This document shows positions 23,506 through 32,111 of a DNA stretch of 40,572 nucleotides, piece after piece. How positions within the stretch are numbered: position 1 is the stretch's first letter; each line of letters starts with the position of its first letter. The translations under genes and the position numbers were made by a program. Source of the stretch: Acetobacteraceae bacterium (lineage in GTDB: Bacteria > Pseudomonadota > Alphaproteobacteria > Acetobacterales > Acetobacteraceae); contig DAHWFB010000007.1 of the NCBI GenBank assembly GCA_027326105.1, positions 1 through 40,572 on the forward strand, given 5' to 3'. The notes beneath the pieces were generated by a model, which was given only the letters and a program-made list of their open reading frames with translations, did no database searches and was not told the DNA's origin.

Positions 23506-25379
23506 CACCCCTCCCCCACCGCTTCGAGCACCAGTTCGGCGAGATCACGCACCGGCGGGCGCGGCTCGGGCACGCCCTCGAGCATGGCGGTGCAGCCCGG
23601 GCAGGCAACCGCGAGCGTTTGCGCGCCGACCTCACGCGCCTGCGCCATGCGCAGATCGGGGATGCGCCGCACCGCCTCGACATCGGAGACCGGCGCCCCG
23701 CCCCCGCCGCCGCAGCACATGGCCGAAAGCCCGTGGCGCGCCATTTCCACCCGCTCCGGCGCGATACGGTCGAGCAGCCGGCGCGGCGCCCCGGTCTCGC
23801 CGTTGTAGCGCGCGAGATAGCAGGGGTCATGGTAGACGATGCGCCCCGCAAGCCGCCGCTCCGGCGTGAGACGCCCCTCGGCCAGCAACGACTCCAGCAG
23901 GGCACTGTGATGGACAACCGTGTAGCATCCGCCGAAATCGGGATATTCGTTGCGCAGAACGTGCAGCGCGTGCGGATCGGCGGTGACGATGCGAGCGAAC
24001 CGGCGGGCATTCAGCGCGGCGATGTTCGCGCGCGCGAGGCGGGCGAATTCGACCTCGTCGCCGAGGCGGCGGGCGAGATCGCCGCAGTCGCGTTCCTCTG
24101 CCCCGAGCACCGCGAACGCCACCCCGGCGCGCCGCAGCAGCGTCACCAGCGCGCGCAGGCTTCGCCCATAGCGCAGATCGAATGCCCCCGCGCCGAGCCA
24201 GAGCAATACGTCGGTGCTCTCGCCCGCGCCGAGCACCGGAAGCTCCAGCCCGGCGGCGAAATCGCCCCGCGCGGCGAGCGGGTTGCCCTCCGGCTCGTCC
24301 GTATGGCGGATCGCCTCCAGCACGGCCGCCGCCTTCTCCGGTAGCGCCCCCTCCTCAAGCGACGCATGGCGGCGCAGATCGACCACCGCATCGACATGCT
24401 CGATGAACATCGGGCAGGCAGCGACACAAGCGCGGCACGTGGTGCAGGCCCACAGCGTGTCCGGGTGCAGCACGGCGCCGACGATCGGTCCGGCGGCGAG
24501 CGGAGGCGGCGGCGCGCCGGGGTGCGGGCTACCCTCATAGGCCGGACGCGCGCCCGGCGGCAGCGAGGCTGCGGCCAGATCCTGGATCAGCTTCTTCGGA
24601 TTCAGCCGCTGGCCGGCGGCGAACGCCGGGCAGGCAAGCTCGCACCGGCCGCACTGGATGCAGGCATCGAACCCCACCAGACGGTTCCAGGCGAAATCCT
24701 CGGCGACCGCGACGCCGAGACGGGCGGCTTCGAGGTCGAGCGGAAGCAGGGCGCTTTCCCGCCTTCCCGCGAACCGGCCCGGGCGAGGGTGCGCCACCAG
24801 ATGCACCGCCCCGGCGAGCGCATGGCGAATCGGCCCGGTGAGCAGCCCGGAAACCAGCCCCGCTCCGCCCACGGCGGCAAGCACCACAGCGGCGAAACCC
24901 AACCCCGGCGAAGCCGTGAGCACGATCGCCCCCGCCCCAGCCAGCCCACCCGCGGCGTACAGAAAGACCCAGACCGGCAGCCAAAGGAAGCCGCCAGCCG
25001 AAAGATGCGCGGGCCGTACCGGCCGGCGCCGGCGAGCGACCATCGCGCTTCCGGCCAGCGCCACTGCGAAGCTGGTCGCGACCAGCACCCAATAGACCAC
25101 ACCAGCGCGCAGCGCAGGTACCACCCCGAGGAGCAGAAGCCCAGAGCTACCGAGCAGGCCGCCCGCGGTAAGCGCGTGCATGCGCGCGGCACGGGGATCG
25201 CGCGCGACCACGCCGTGCACATCGACGAGGTAGCGTCGCGGCAGCGCCACGAGCCCCGCCCACCAATCCACTCTCGCCGCCCGCCCTCTCCGCCAGCGCA
25301 ACACCAACCGTGCTCCGGCGACGAGTACACTGGCGAGCAGTATCCAGGCGAGAAGAACAAATGCGCCCGCGGGCCCCAT
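23505..25379 (-). CDS. dgcB: dimethylglycine catabolism iron-sulfur protein DgcB
   Basis: This 624-residue, membrane-bound iron-sulfur oxidoreductase works with DgcA and the Etf pair to remove methyl groups from dimethylglycine. The N-terminal third has several hydrophobic helices (AFVLLAWILLASVLVAGA, GLLGSSGLLLLGVV, VLVATSFAVALAGSAMV). Two [4Fe-4S] ferredoxin motifs follow, CIQCGRCELACP and CTTCRACVAACP. The C-terminal part has two CCG-type motifs, seen in the HDPCYLARYNGE region, the CCGGGGGAP loop and VACPGCTAML. This layout is the known heterodisulfide-reductase-like DgcB architecture. The ATG at 25379 is 6 bp after the dgcA stop; a TTG at 25382 is an alternative. It overlaps etfA by 1 bp. 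Confidence 0.88.
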   Translation of the reverse strand: MGPAGAFVLLAWILLASVLVAGARLVLRWRRGRAARVDWWAGLVALPRRYLVDVHGVVARDPRAARMHALTAGGLLGSSGLLLLGVVPALRAGVVYWVLVATSFAVALAGSAMVARRRRPVRPAHLSAGGFLWLPVWVFLYAAGGLAGAGAIVLTASPGLGFAAVVLAAVGGAGLVSGLLTGPIRHALAGAVHLVAHPRPGRFAGRRESALLPLDLEAARLGVAVAEDFAWNRLVGFDACIQCGRCELACPAFAAGQRLNPKKLIQDLAAASLPPGARPAYEGSPHPGAPPPPLAAGPIVGAVLHPDTLWACTTCRACVAACPMFIEHVDAVVDLRRHASLEEGALPEKAAAVLEAIRHTDEPEGNPLAARGDFAAGLELPVLGAGESTDVLLWLGAGAFDLRYGRSLRALVTLLRRAGVAFAVLGAEERDCGDLARRLGDEVEFARLARANIAALNARRFARIVTADPHALHVLRNEYPDFGGCYTVVHHSALLESLLAEGRLTPERRLAGRIVYHDPCYLARYNGETGAPRRLLDRIAPERVEMARHGLSAMCCGGGGGAPVSDVEAVRRIPDLRMAQAREVGAQTLAVACPGCTAMLEGVPEPRPPVRDLAELVLEAVGEG

Positions 25380-25385
25380 CAAGTC

Positions 25386-27422
25386 TCAGAGATCCTTGCA
25401 TAGACGCAGCGCGTCATAAATCGCGGCGTGAATGTTGCGCCCAGCCAGGGCATCGCCGATGCGGTAGAGTGCAAACCCCTCCCCCTCCTCGGGCTGTGGC
25501 CGGCCCGCCACCAGCGCATGCTGGTCAATCACGCCCCGGTTGCGCGAACTCCCCTTGAGCGCGCGATAGAGACCATCCACCGGCAGCGTGCCCAATTCCA
25601 CCACAACGCGATCGACGATCCGCTCCTCCTCCGCGAGCGTCATGGTATGTCGCAGCACCGCGACCAGACGGTTGCCCTCCGGATAGATCTCGACCAACTC
25701 GAAATTGGGCGAGAACACCACACCCGCCCTGGAAAGCTCGCGCAGATGGATGGGCTGGTTGGTGGTGCCCACCTCTTCCGCGATCATGCGGTCGAGGGTC
25801 GCCATCTCGACGAGGCAACCCATCCGGGCCAGCACTTCGGCAGTGGATGCACCATTGTGCTGGCCCATGCCGTCATAGAGCAGCACCGAACCCGAGGGCA
25901 CGACACCTCCGGACAGTACCTCCCAGGTCGAAACCGCATGCTGCGCACCGGGAAACAGCCCGGGGTTGGGCAGCCCGCCGGTCGCGATCAGCACCACGTC
26001 GGGGCGCTCCGCAAGCACCATTTCTCCGTTTGCTTCAATGCCCAGACGGAGGTCGACGCCGAGTTTGCGGACTTGCTGGCCCAGCCAGCGGGGAATGCCC
26101 GAAAGCGCCTCCCGCCAGGTGGCGCGCGCAGCGAGATTGATTTGCCCGCCGAGTACCGAGTCCTTCTCGAACAGCACAACGGAATGGCCGCGTGAAGCGC
26201 ACACCCGTGCCGCCTCCAGGCCCGCCGGTCCGCCGCCTACTACCACCACTCGACGCGAACGGCTCGCGCGGGCGATGACGTGCGGCATCTTCGCCTCGCG
26301 TCCGGTCGCGGCGTTCTGGATGCAGAGCGCGTCACCTCCGACATAGATGCGGTCTATGCAATAGCCGGCCCCGACACACTGGCGGACATCGTCCTCCCGC
26401 CCCTCGGCGAGCTTGCGCATGAGGTGCGGGTCCGCGATGTGGGCGCGGGTCATCGCCACCATATCGACATGCCCCTCCGCCACTGCGCGCGCCGCGGTGG
26501 CAAGATCGGTCACGCGCTGGGCATGAAAGACCGGCACCTCGACTTCGCGCTTGATGGCACTGGCAAGATGGAGGAAGGGGGCGACGGGAAAGGACATGTT
26601 CGGCAGGATGACGGCGTGCGCGAGATGATCGCGGGCCTGCCCACCCAGCACGTTGAGGAAATCGACCAGGCCACGTCTGGCATGCTCAGCGGCAATCGCC
26701 ACGCACTCCTCGTGTGAAAGCCCCTCCGCGAGCATCTCGTCTCCCGACATGCGCATGCCGATGACGAAATCGTCACCCGCGGCCTGTCGCATCGCCTCCA
26801 GCACCTCAAATCCGAAGCGCATGCGATTCTCCAGGCTCCCGCCGTAGGAGTCCTCGCGCCCGTTCACCGAGGGGCTCCAGAACTGGTCGACCAGATGGCC
26901 GTGCGCGGCGGAAAGTTCGCAACCGTCGAGCCCGCCTTCCTTGGCACGCCGTGCGGCCTGCGCGAAATCCGCAATGACACGGGCGATATCCTCCGCCTCC
27001 ATCGCGCGCGGGATGGAGCGGCTCGCGGGTTCACGCCGCGGCGACGCAGAAAGCGTGGGAAGCCAGTTGTCGGTATCCCAGCGCGTGCGCCGCCCCATAT
27101 GAGTGAGCTGGATCATCAGCTTGGCGCCATGGGCATGGACGCGATCGGAGAATTGCCGGAACCAGGGAATGATGTCGTCGTCAGCGACCGAAATCTGGTT
27201 CCACGGAGTTGCCGGGCTATCGAGGGAAACTGAAGAGGAGCCGCCGAACATGGTGAGCCCGATGCCGCCCTTGGCCTTCTCGGCGTGATAGAGCTGATAG
27301 CGCTCCTTGGGCTTGCCGTCCTCGCCATAGCCGGGCGCATGACTGGTACTCATCACCCGGTTGCGGATGGTCAATCCGCGGATTGTCAACGGCTGGAACA
27401 ACGCTTCGGCATGGGCGATCAT
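25386..27422 (-). CDS. dgcA: dimethylglycine demethylase subunit DgcA
   Basis: This 678-residue flavoprotein of the 2,4-dienoyl-CoA reductase/trimethylamine dehydrogenase family oxidises N,N-dimethylglycine to sarcosine and formaldehyde. An FMN barrel at the N-terminus (FQPLTIRGLTIRNRVMSTSH) includes the HGHLVDQFWSP active-site region. A [4Fe-4S] segment with CVGAGYC near residue 350 and a later cysteine in LCIQNAATGRE follows. The FAD-binding GGGPAGLEAAR begins near 393. Length and the CVGAGYCIDRI signature fit DgcA better than other family members. The ATG at 27422 has GGGGGAG upstream; the frame continues upstream into gbdR and is rejected there. Stachydrine demethylase is the main alternative, but GbcAB and SoxBDAG nearby favour DgcA. 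Confidence 0.87.
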   Translation of the reverse strand: MIAHAEALFQPLTIRGLTIRNRVMSTSHAPGYGEDGKPKERYQLYHAEKAKGGIGLTMFGGSSSVSLDSPATPWNQISVADDDIIPWFRQFSDRVHAHGAKLMIQLTHMGRRTRWDTDNWLPTLSASPRREPASRSIPRAMEAEDIARVIADFAQAARRAKEGGLDGCELSAAHGHLVDQFWSPSVNGREDSYGGSLENRMRFGFEVLEAMRQAAGDDFVIGMRMSGDEMLAEGLSHEECVAIAAEHARRGLVDFLNVLGGQARDHLAHAVILPNMSFPVAPFLHLASAIKREVEVPVFHAQRVTDLATAARAVAEGHVDMVAMTRAHIADPHLMRKLAEGREDDVRQCVGAGYCIDRIYVGGDALCIQNAATGREAKMPHVIARASRSRRVVVVGGGPAGLEAARVCASRGHSVVLFEKDSVLGGQINLAARATWREALSGIPRWLGQQVRKLGVDLRLGIEANGEMVLAERPDVVLIATGGLPNPGLFPGAQHAVSTWEVLSGGVVPSGSVLLYDGMGQHNGASTAEVLARMGCLVEMATLDRMIAEEVGTTNQPIHLRELSRAGVVFSPNFELVEIYPEGNRLVAVLRHTMTLAEEERIVDRVVVELGTLPVDGLYRALKGSSRNRGVIDQHALVAGRPQPEEGEGFALYRIGDALAGRNIHAAIYDALRLCKDL

Positions 27423-27469
27423 GAACGGGCTCCCCCCCGGGATTCGCGCAACGCAAGATACAATATATT

Positions 27470-28474
27470 CTACGCTGGCGCCGCCACTCCATCCTCGGAC
27501 CGTCGATTGGCACCTAGCGTCCCGACCGCTTCCGCCGCGCGCTCGTTCCGCGGCGACCGGCCGAAGCGATGCCGATAGGCCGCAGAGAAATGCGCAGCGG
27601 AGGCGAAGCCGCAGGCAAGGCCTACCGAGGTCACCGGAAGCGCGGTCTGCCGCAGCAGGGTCTGCGCGCGTTCGAGCCGGAAGCCCTGCGCGAAGGCTGC
27701 CGGTCCGCATCCGAGATGGAGATGGAACAGCCGTTCGAGTTGCCGCGCCGAGATCCCGGCGCGGCGCGCGATATCCGCAACCGCCAGCGGCGCTTCGACA
27801 TGCGCCTCGATCAATTCGAGCGCGCGCGCAAGTGCCGGATGGGTGGAGGCGGAGCGCGGTGCCGCGTGCTGGCGCTCGGCTCCGGGGCGGATGCGCTCGA
27901 TCAGAAATTCGTTGGAAATGCGGGCTGCTAGCTCATGTCCCTCCCGGGTCTCGATCAGCGTCAGCACGAGATCGAGCGGCGCGACACCGCCGGTGCAAGT
28001 GATTCGATCGCGGTCGATGGCGAAGAGGTCATCGACGAAGGAAATCCTGGGGAACTCCTCGCGGATCGCGGCAAGATCCTCCCAATGGACGGCGCAGCGA
28101 TAGCCGTTGAGAAGTCCCGCCTCGGCCAGCGCGAAGGTTCCGGTGCAAAGTGCACCAAGCGTCAGCCGGCGCCGCGCAAGCCGCCGCAACACCACGGACA
28201 GCCGCCGCTCCACCGACCGGCGTACCGAGATGCCGCCGCAGACGAACAGGACATCGAGATCGCCCCCCTCTCCTAGCGGCTCCGTCGGCGTAAGCGTGAG
28301 CCCGTTGCTTGCGGCAACCGCGGCACCGTCGAGTGTCACCACCCGCCAGGAATAGATCGCCATGCCGCGTAGCCGGTTCGCCATGCGTAACACCTCAATC
28401 GCATTGGCGGCGGCGATCATGGAGAAATTGGGCAGCGTCAGAAACCCGAAGCGGGTCACGGTGGCAGGGTCCAT
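27470..28474 (-). CDS. gbdR: GlxA/AraC-type regulator, GbdR-like
   Basis: This 334-residue transcription activator has an N-terminal DJ-1/GATase-like domain (about 1-190) and a C-terminal AraC helix-turn-helix pair (about 235-315). The N-terminus, FGFLTLPNFSMIAAANAIEV, then LRMANRL, resembles the opening of Pseudomonas GbdR/CdhR/SouR proteins, which sense glycine betaine, dimethylglycine or related N-methyl compounds. The first DNA-reading helix is ADIARRAGISARQLERLF. A longer frame to 28570 is rejected: the ATG at 28474 lies 10 bp after gbcB. It sits inside the operon between gbcB and dgcA, an uncommon place for a regulator, and would be co-induced. The ligand is inferred. Confidence 0.82.
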   Translation of the reverse strand: MDPATVTRFGFLTLPNFSMIAAANAIEVLRMANRLRGMAIYSWRVVTLDGAAVAASNGLTLTPTEPLGEGGDLDVLFVCGGISVRRSVERRLSVVLRRLARRRLTLGALCTGTFALAEAGLLNGYRCAVHWEDLAAIREEFPRISFVDDLFAIDRDRITCTGGVAPLDLVLTLIETREGHELAARISNEFLIERIRPGAERQHAAPRSASTHPALARALELIEAHVEAPLAVADIARRAGISARQLERLFHLHLGCGPAAFAQGFRLERAQTLLRQTALPVTSVGLACGFASAAHFSAAYRHRFGRSPRNERAAEAVGTLGANRRSEDGVAAPA

Positions 28475-28484
28475 GCCGGCATTC

Positions 28485-29576
28485 TCACCGGTCGACGACC
28501 AGATCGGACAACGGCTTCGAACAACAGAGCAGTACCATTCCCTGGTCGATCTCGCGCTGGCGGATACCACCCTGGTGCTTCATCTCAACGGTACCGGAGG
28601 CCAGCTTGCTCTTGCAGGTTCCGCAAAGGCCCTTGGTGCAGGAGGAAGGCAGCCGCATGCCGGCCGCACGCGCCGCGTCGAGCACGAACACATCCGGCGG
28701 ACAGACGACGCTGCGCCCGCTCTTCGAAAAGCTCACGGTGAATCCGGCGCTCGCAACCAGAGTGGTGACCGGCTCCGGCGCCGCCGCCTGTAGCGTCAGG
28801 AAGTCGAAGCTCTCCTCGTGATAGCGTGCCATGTCGAAGCCCGCCTCGGCGAGCATCACCCGCACCGCGCCCATGTAGGGTGCAGGCCCGCAAGTGAAAA
28901 TCTCACGCTCGTCCAGATCAGGGACGCCGAGCCGCAGCATGGGAAGGCTCAAGCGGCCGCGAAATCCGGTCCAGGGCTCGCCTGTCGCATCCGCCTCGCA
29001 GATCGGAACGAAACGGAAATTCGGGCGATGGGAAGCGAAGAGCGCGAGTTCATCGCGGAATATGATGTCGGCCGGGCTGCGTGCGTTGTGGACGAAGACG
29101 ATATCGGTCTCCGCCGCGAGGTCGTCGTGATAGCGTGCCATCGACATCAGCGGCGTGATGCCGGAACCGCCGGAGAGAAACAGATATTTCGGCGCCGGAT
29201 GAGCGAGCCCGGTGAACTCCCCGAGCGGCCCGACGGCCTGCACCCGCATGCCCGGTCGCATGGTCGCGTGCAGCCACGGTGAAACGGCACCACCCGCGAC
29301 CCGCTTCACGGTGATCGAGATCAGATGGGGGCGGGTGGGCGAGGACGCAATCGTGTAGCAGCGGTTGATGCGTTGCCCGTCGATCAGGAAGTCGAAGGTC
29401 AGGAACTGGCCCGGCCGGTAGCGGAACAGCCGTGGATCGGGGGCGGAAAAGACGAACGTCTTGACGTCGTGCGTCTCCTGCCGCACCTCGCGACACACCA
29501 GCGTGTCATCGACCTCCGCATCCCAGGCCGCGCTGGTGCCCTCCGCCGCGATGCGCGCCTCGCCGATCAGGCTCAT
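28485..29576 (-). CDS. gbcB: glycine betaine monooxygenase reductase GbcB
   Basis: This 363-residue ferredoxin reductase passes electrons from NADH to the Rieske oxygenase GbcA. The flavin domain has RCYTIASSP, the NAD-binding lobe GGSGITPLMSMA and a terminal GPAPYM. A plant-type [2Fe-2S] domain forms the last 90 residues, with CTKGLCGTCKSKLASG and a later cysteine in LLCCSKP. The order flavin, NAD, [2Fe-2S] is the standard class IA-like reductase order of GbcB, VanB-type and related enzymes. The start overlaps the gbcA stop by 4 bp (ATGA), showing tight coupling with its oxygenase. Confidence 0.9.
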   Translation of the reverse strand: MSLIGEARIAAEGTSAAWDAEVDDTLVCREVRQETHDVKTFVFSAPDPRLFRYRPGQFLTFDFLIDGQRINRCYTIASSPTRPHLISITVKRVAGGAVSPWLHATMRPGMRVQAVGPLGEFTGLAHPAPKYLFLSGGSGITPLMSMARYHDDLAAETDIVFVHNARSPADIIFRDELALFASHRPNFRFVPICEADATGEPWTGFRGRLSLPMLRLGVPDLDEREIFTCGPAPYMGAVRVMLAEAGFDMARYHEESFDFLTLQAAAPEPVTTLVASAGFTVSFSKSGRSVVCPPDVFVLDAARAAGMRLPSSCTKGLCGTCKSKLASGTVEMKHQGGIRQREIDQGMVLLCCSKPLSDLVVDR

Positions 29577-30829
29577 CCGACGAGTGCGGCCATGCGGCCG
29601 ATGTACCAGTTGGAGAATTTCTCGACCAGCATCTCGGTATGCGGCGAATAGGGCCCGGGCAGGTAGCCCGGCATCTTCGCCCCGGCGTGGGCCAGGCCGA
29701 CGAGTTCACTGTCCTGACGGTTGGTCGCGTCCCACACGGCGACGAGATTGTCGACGTCGTAATCGACTCCGGCGACCGCGTCCTTGTGCACCAGCCATTT
29801 GGTGCGCAAAAGCGTATGGTCGGCGTCGATCGGCAGCACCGCGAAGGTGACGATGTGATCGCTCATGAAATGGTGCCAGGAATTCGGCTGCGTCCAGAAC
29901 GAGAGATCGCCGAGCTTGGCATCGGCCAACTGGCCGAGCAGCTTGCGCGACGCGACGCGAGTGTCGAGCGTCTGCGATTCCCCCGCCTGGTCCATCGGCA
30001 TCCGCTCGGCACGGAATCCGGTCACGCGATCGTCGAGATGGTCGATCTCGCGTGCTGGCAGCCCGGCGGCTTCCCACTTCGCATGCAGATCCTTGACCAT
30101 CCCGTCATAAGCACGGAACTGCGCGCGCTTCTGCTCGTCCATCTGTTCGGGCGCGTACCCGAAGCCATATTCGAAAATCGACGTGGTGAGCTCGGGATGG
30201 TTCATCGCACAGTGATAGCACTCGCGGTTGTTTTCCATCGTGAGCTTCCAGTTGCCCTCCTCGATGATGTCGATCTGCTTGACCAGCTTGCAGTTGGGCA
30301 GATCGTGCGGGGCGAGATAGGGTGTCATCGCCGCGGCCATGGCGTCGAAATCCGCCGGCGGCTCCTCGGCGAGGCAGACGAACAGCAACCCGGCCAGGGA
30401 ACGCACATGCACGCGCTGCAATCCGTGGCAGCCGGCATCGAAGCCATCACCCATGTGTTCGGCGTGCAGAAGCCGCCCGTCGAGCCCGTACGTCCAAGCA
30501 TGATAGCGGCAGACGAGGTTGCCGACGGTTGCCTTTTCCTCGGTGACCAGCTTGGCACCGCGATGGCGGCAAACGTTGTGCAGCGCGTGGATCGACATAT
30601 CGTCATCGCGCCCGATCAGGATCGAGTTCTCGCCGATCTGGACCACCATCACATCGCCCGGCTCGGCGATATCGGGCTCCACGCCGACAAAGATCCAATG
30701 CCGCCCGAAGATCAGGTCGAGATCGGCGCCGAAGATCTCAGGGCTGGTATAGAATGGCGCCTCCAGCGTGTAGCCCTGGCGCCGGCGGGCGAGCAGCGTG
30801 GCAAGCGGCGAACGCAGCGCATCAAGCAT
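29573..30829 (-). CDS. gbcA: glycine betaine monooxygenase oxygenase GbcA
   Basis: This 418-residue Rieske non-haem iron oxygenase demethylates glycine betaine to dimethylglycine plus formaldehyde, using O2 and electrons from GbcB. The Rieske motif is C-x-H-x17-C-x2-H, seen as CRHRGAK and CRYHAWTYG near residues 87-110. The mononuclear iron site is in ENNRECYHCAMNHPEL, near residue 200. A frame continuing to 30907 is rejected: the ATG at 30829 is preceded by AGGGGGG, and the family begins MLDALRSPL. It is the first gene of an operon with gbcB, gbdR, dgcA, dgcB, etfA and etfB. Other trimethylammonium substrates (carnitine, stachydrine) are less likely given DgcAB and Sox neighbours. Confidence 0.9.
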   Translation of the reverse strand: MLDALRSPLATLLARRRQGYTLEAPFYTSPEIFGADLDLIFGRHWIFVGVEPDIAEPGDVMVVQIGENSILIGRDDDMSIHALHNVCRHRGAKLVTEEKATVGNLVCRYHAWTYGLDGRLLHAEHMGDGFDAGCHGLQRVHVRSLAGLLFVCLAEEPPADFDAMAAAMTPYLAPHDLPNCKLVKQIDIIEEGNWKLTMENNRECYHCAMNHPELTTSIFEYGFGYAPEQMDEQKRAQFRAYDGMVKDLHAKWEAAGLPAREIDHLDDRVTGFRAERMPMDQAGESQTLDTRVASRKLLGQLADAKLGDLSFWTQPNSWHHFMSDHIVTFAVLPIDADHTLLRTKWLVHKDAVAGVDYDVDNLVAVWDATNRQDSELVGLAHAGAKMPGYLPGPYSPHTEMLVEKFSNWYIGRMAALVG

Positions 30830-30852
30830 GAAGCCATCCCCCCTGGAAAATC

Positions 30853-30932
30853 CGACGCCTGAGTTTCGCCGATCGGACATCGAAGGACTATTCTCTGTCC
30901 GACGCAATTTATCAAAAATCCGTCAGGCGTCG
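30853..30932. promoter_or_regulatory. nested inverted repeats around the gbcA promoter
   Basis: The outer perfect 10-bp inverted repeat is CGACGCCTGA (30853-30862) and TCAGGCGTCG (30923-30932). Inside it is TCGGACA (30873-30879) and TGTCCGA (30896-30902), a 7-bp perfect repeat that spans the -10 element. A direct repeat TCCGACGC occurs at 30851-30858 and 30898-30905. They look like regulator half sites arranged about the promoter, with the outer right arm upstream of the -35. Which of the nearby GlxA/AraC or DeoR proteins binds is unknown. Confidence 0.65.
30887..30915 (-). promoter_or_regulatory. sigma70-like promoter of the gbcA operon
   Basis: On the minus strand, TTGATA (30910-30915) and AATAGT (30887-30892) are separated by exactly 17 bp. 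Transcription would begin near 30880, about 50 bp upstream of the gbcA start. The -35 has five matches and the -10 four matches to consensus. It is flanked and overlapped by inverted repeats, so it is probably regulated. Confidence 0.65.
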
Positions 30933-30937
30933 CCGAC

Positions 30938-31981
30938 CTACTCGAAAACCCGCCCCCCGGCGAGCTCTCCCCCTTCACCGCGGCCGTCGCCCGCACCGGG
31001 GAGTCGGCCGAGGTTCCCGCCGACCCGCCCTCCGGACGGAGGAAACCCATGTAATTCCTTGAATTGACGAGAGAAATGAGCGCAGTCGGAAAACCCCGCG
31101 TCGAGCGCGATGTCGGTTACCGAGCGGTTGGTGTTGTCGAGCAGCCAGCGCGCATAGCGCAGCCGCAAGGTGCGGTAGAGCGCTGACGGCCGTCGCCCGA
31201 GCGCGGCATGGAACACCCGCTCGAGCTGTCGCGTGGAAAGCCCGAGCCGGGCGGCAATGCCGGCGATCGGCAGCGGATCGGCGAGATTCTGCTCCATCAG
31301 CAGGAGCGCTCGGCGTACCCTGGGGTCCGCCACGCCGTCCCCCACCGGCGGGTGCGGCTGGGCTTCCTCGCCGCCGCGGGCACTGTCGAACAGCAGTACC
31401 TGGCGGCTCTTCTGCGCGGCCGACCGGCCGATATGCCGCTCGATCAGAAAGGTCGCGAGATCCGCCGCGCCCGCCCCGCCCGCACAGGTGATGCGATCCC
31501 CGTCGGCCTCGAACAGCCGCTCCGCGCTCACTGCGTGGCCGGGAAACGCATCGAGAAAGTCCTGATAGTGCAGCCAGTTGACACAGACCCGCCGACCTTC
31601 CATCAGCCCCGCACGGCAGAGGATGAAGCTGCCCGTGCAAACCCCGATGAGGGTCACGCCCGCACGGGCCGCGGCCTGCAGATAGGTGATCGTCGCCTCG
31701 TCCACCTGCCGCCCGCCGTGCAGAATCCCGCCGATCACCGCGACATAGTCGAACTCGCGCGGATCGGGAAACCTGACCGTCTGCCCTACGCTCACCCCGC
31801 AACTCGCTCGCACCGGCTCCGGCCGGCTCGAAAGAATCGACCAGCGGCACTGGATCGGACGCGATCGGTCGCTCTCGTCGGCAGCAAGGCGGATCGGGTC
31901 GATGAACAGTGAAAATGCCGAAAGAGTGAAATTCTCGGCGAGAATGATGCCGATGGAAAGCGGCCGCCGACGCGCCATCAT
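30938..31981 (-). CDS. second GlxA/AraC-type regulator
   Basis: This 347-residue transcription factor has an N-terminal DJ-1/GATase-like domain (about 10-200, with GVCTGSFILCRAGLM holding the nucleophile-elbow-like cysteine) and two C-terminal AraC helix-turn-helix motifs: AGIAARLGLSTRQLERVF, and VTDIALDAGFSDCAHFSRQF. It ends in a Gly-rich tail. It is more distant from GbdR than the copy at 27470, so it may sense a different N-methyl or amino compound such as sarcosine or choline. Two adjacent ATGs at 31981 and 31978 fit the family start (MARRRPLSIGIILAENF) and follow a G-rich tract. It lies between the gbc and sox gene groups, in the same direction. Confidence 0.82.
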   Translation of the reverse strand: MMARRRPLSIGIILAENFTLSAFSLFIDPIRLAADESDRSRPIQCRWSILSSRPEPVRASCGVSVGQTVRFPDPREFDYVAVIGGILHGGRQVDEATITYLQAAARAGVTLIGVCTGSFILCRAGLMEGRRVCVNWLHYQDFLDAFPGHAVSAERLFEADGDRITCAGGAGAADLATFLIERHIGRSAAQKSRQVLLFDSARGGEEAQPHPPVGDGVADPRVRRALLLMEQNLADPLPIAGIAARLGLSTRQLERVFHAALGRRPSALYRTLRLRYARWLLDNTNRSVTDIALDAGFSDCAHFSRQFKELHGFPPSGGRVGGNLGRLPGAGDGRGEGGELAGGRVFE

Positions 31982-32111
31982 TCCCCCCCCGCGCGGCGGC
32001 GGAGTAGAGGAGCTATGCACATGCGGAGGAGCCATGGCGGTGAGCGAAGCTTTCTTGTTGAACTGGTCACTCTACGCCTCTGCCCCACTGGCGGAAAGCC
32101 CGCCGTCGCGT

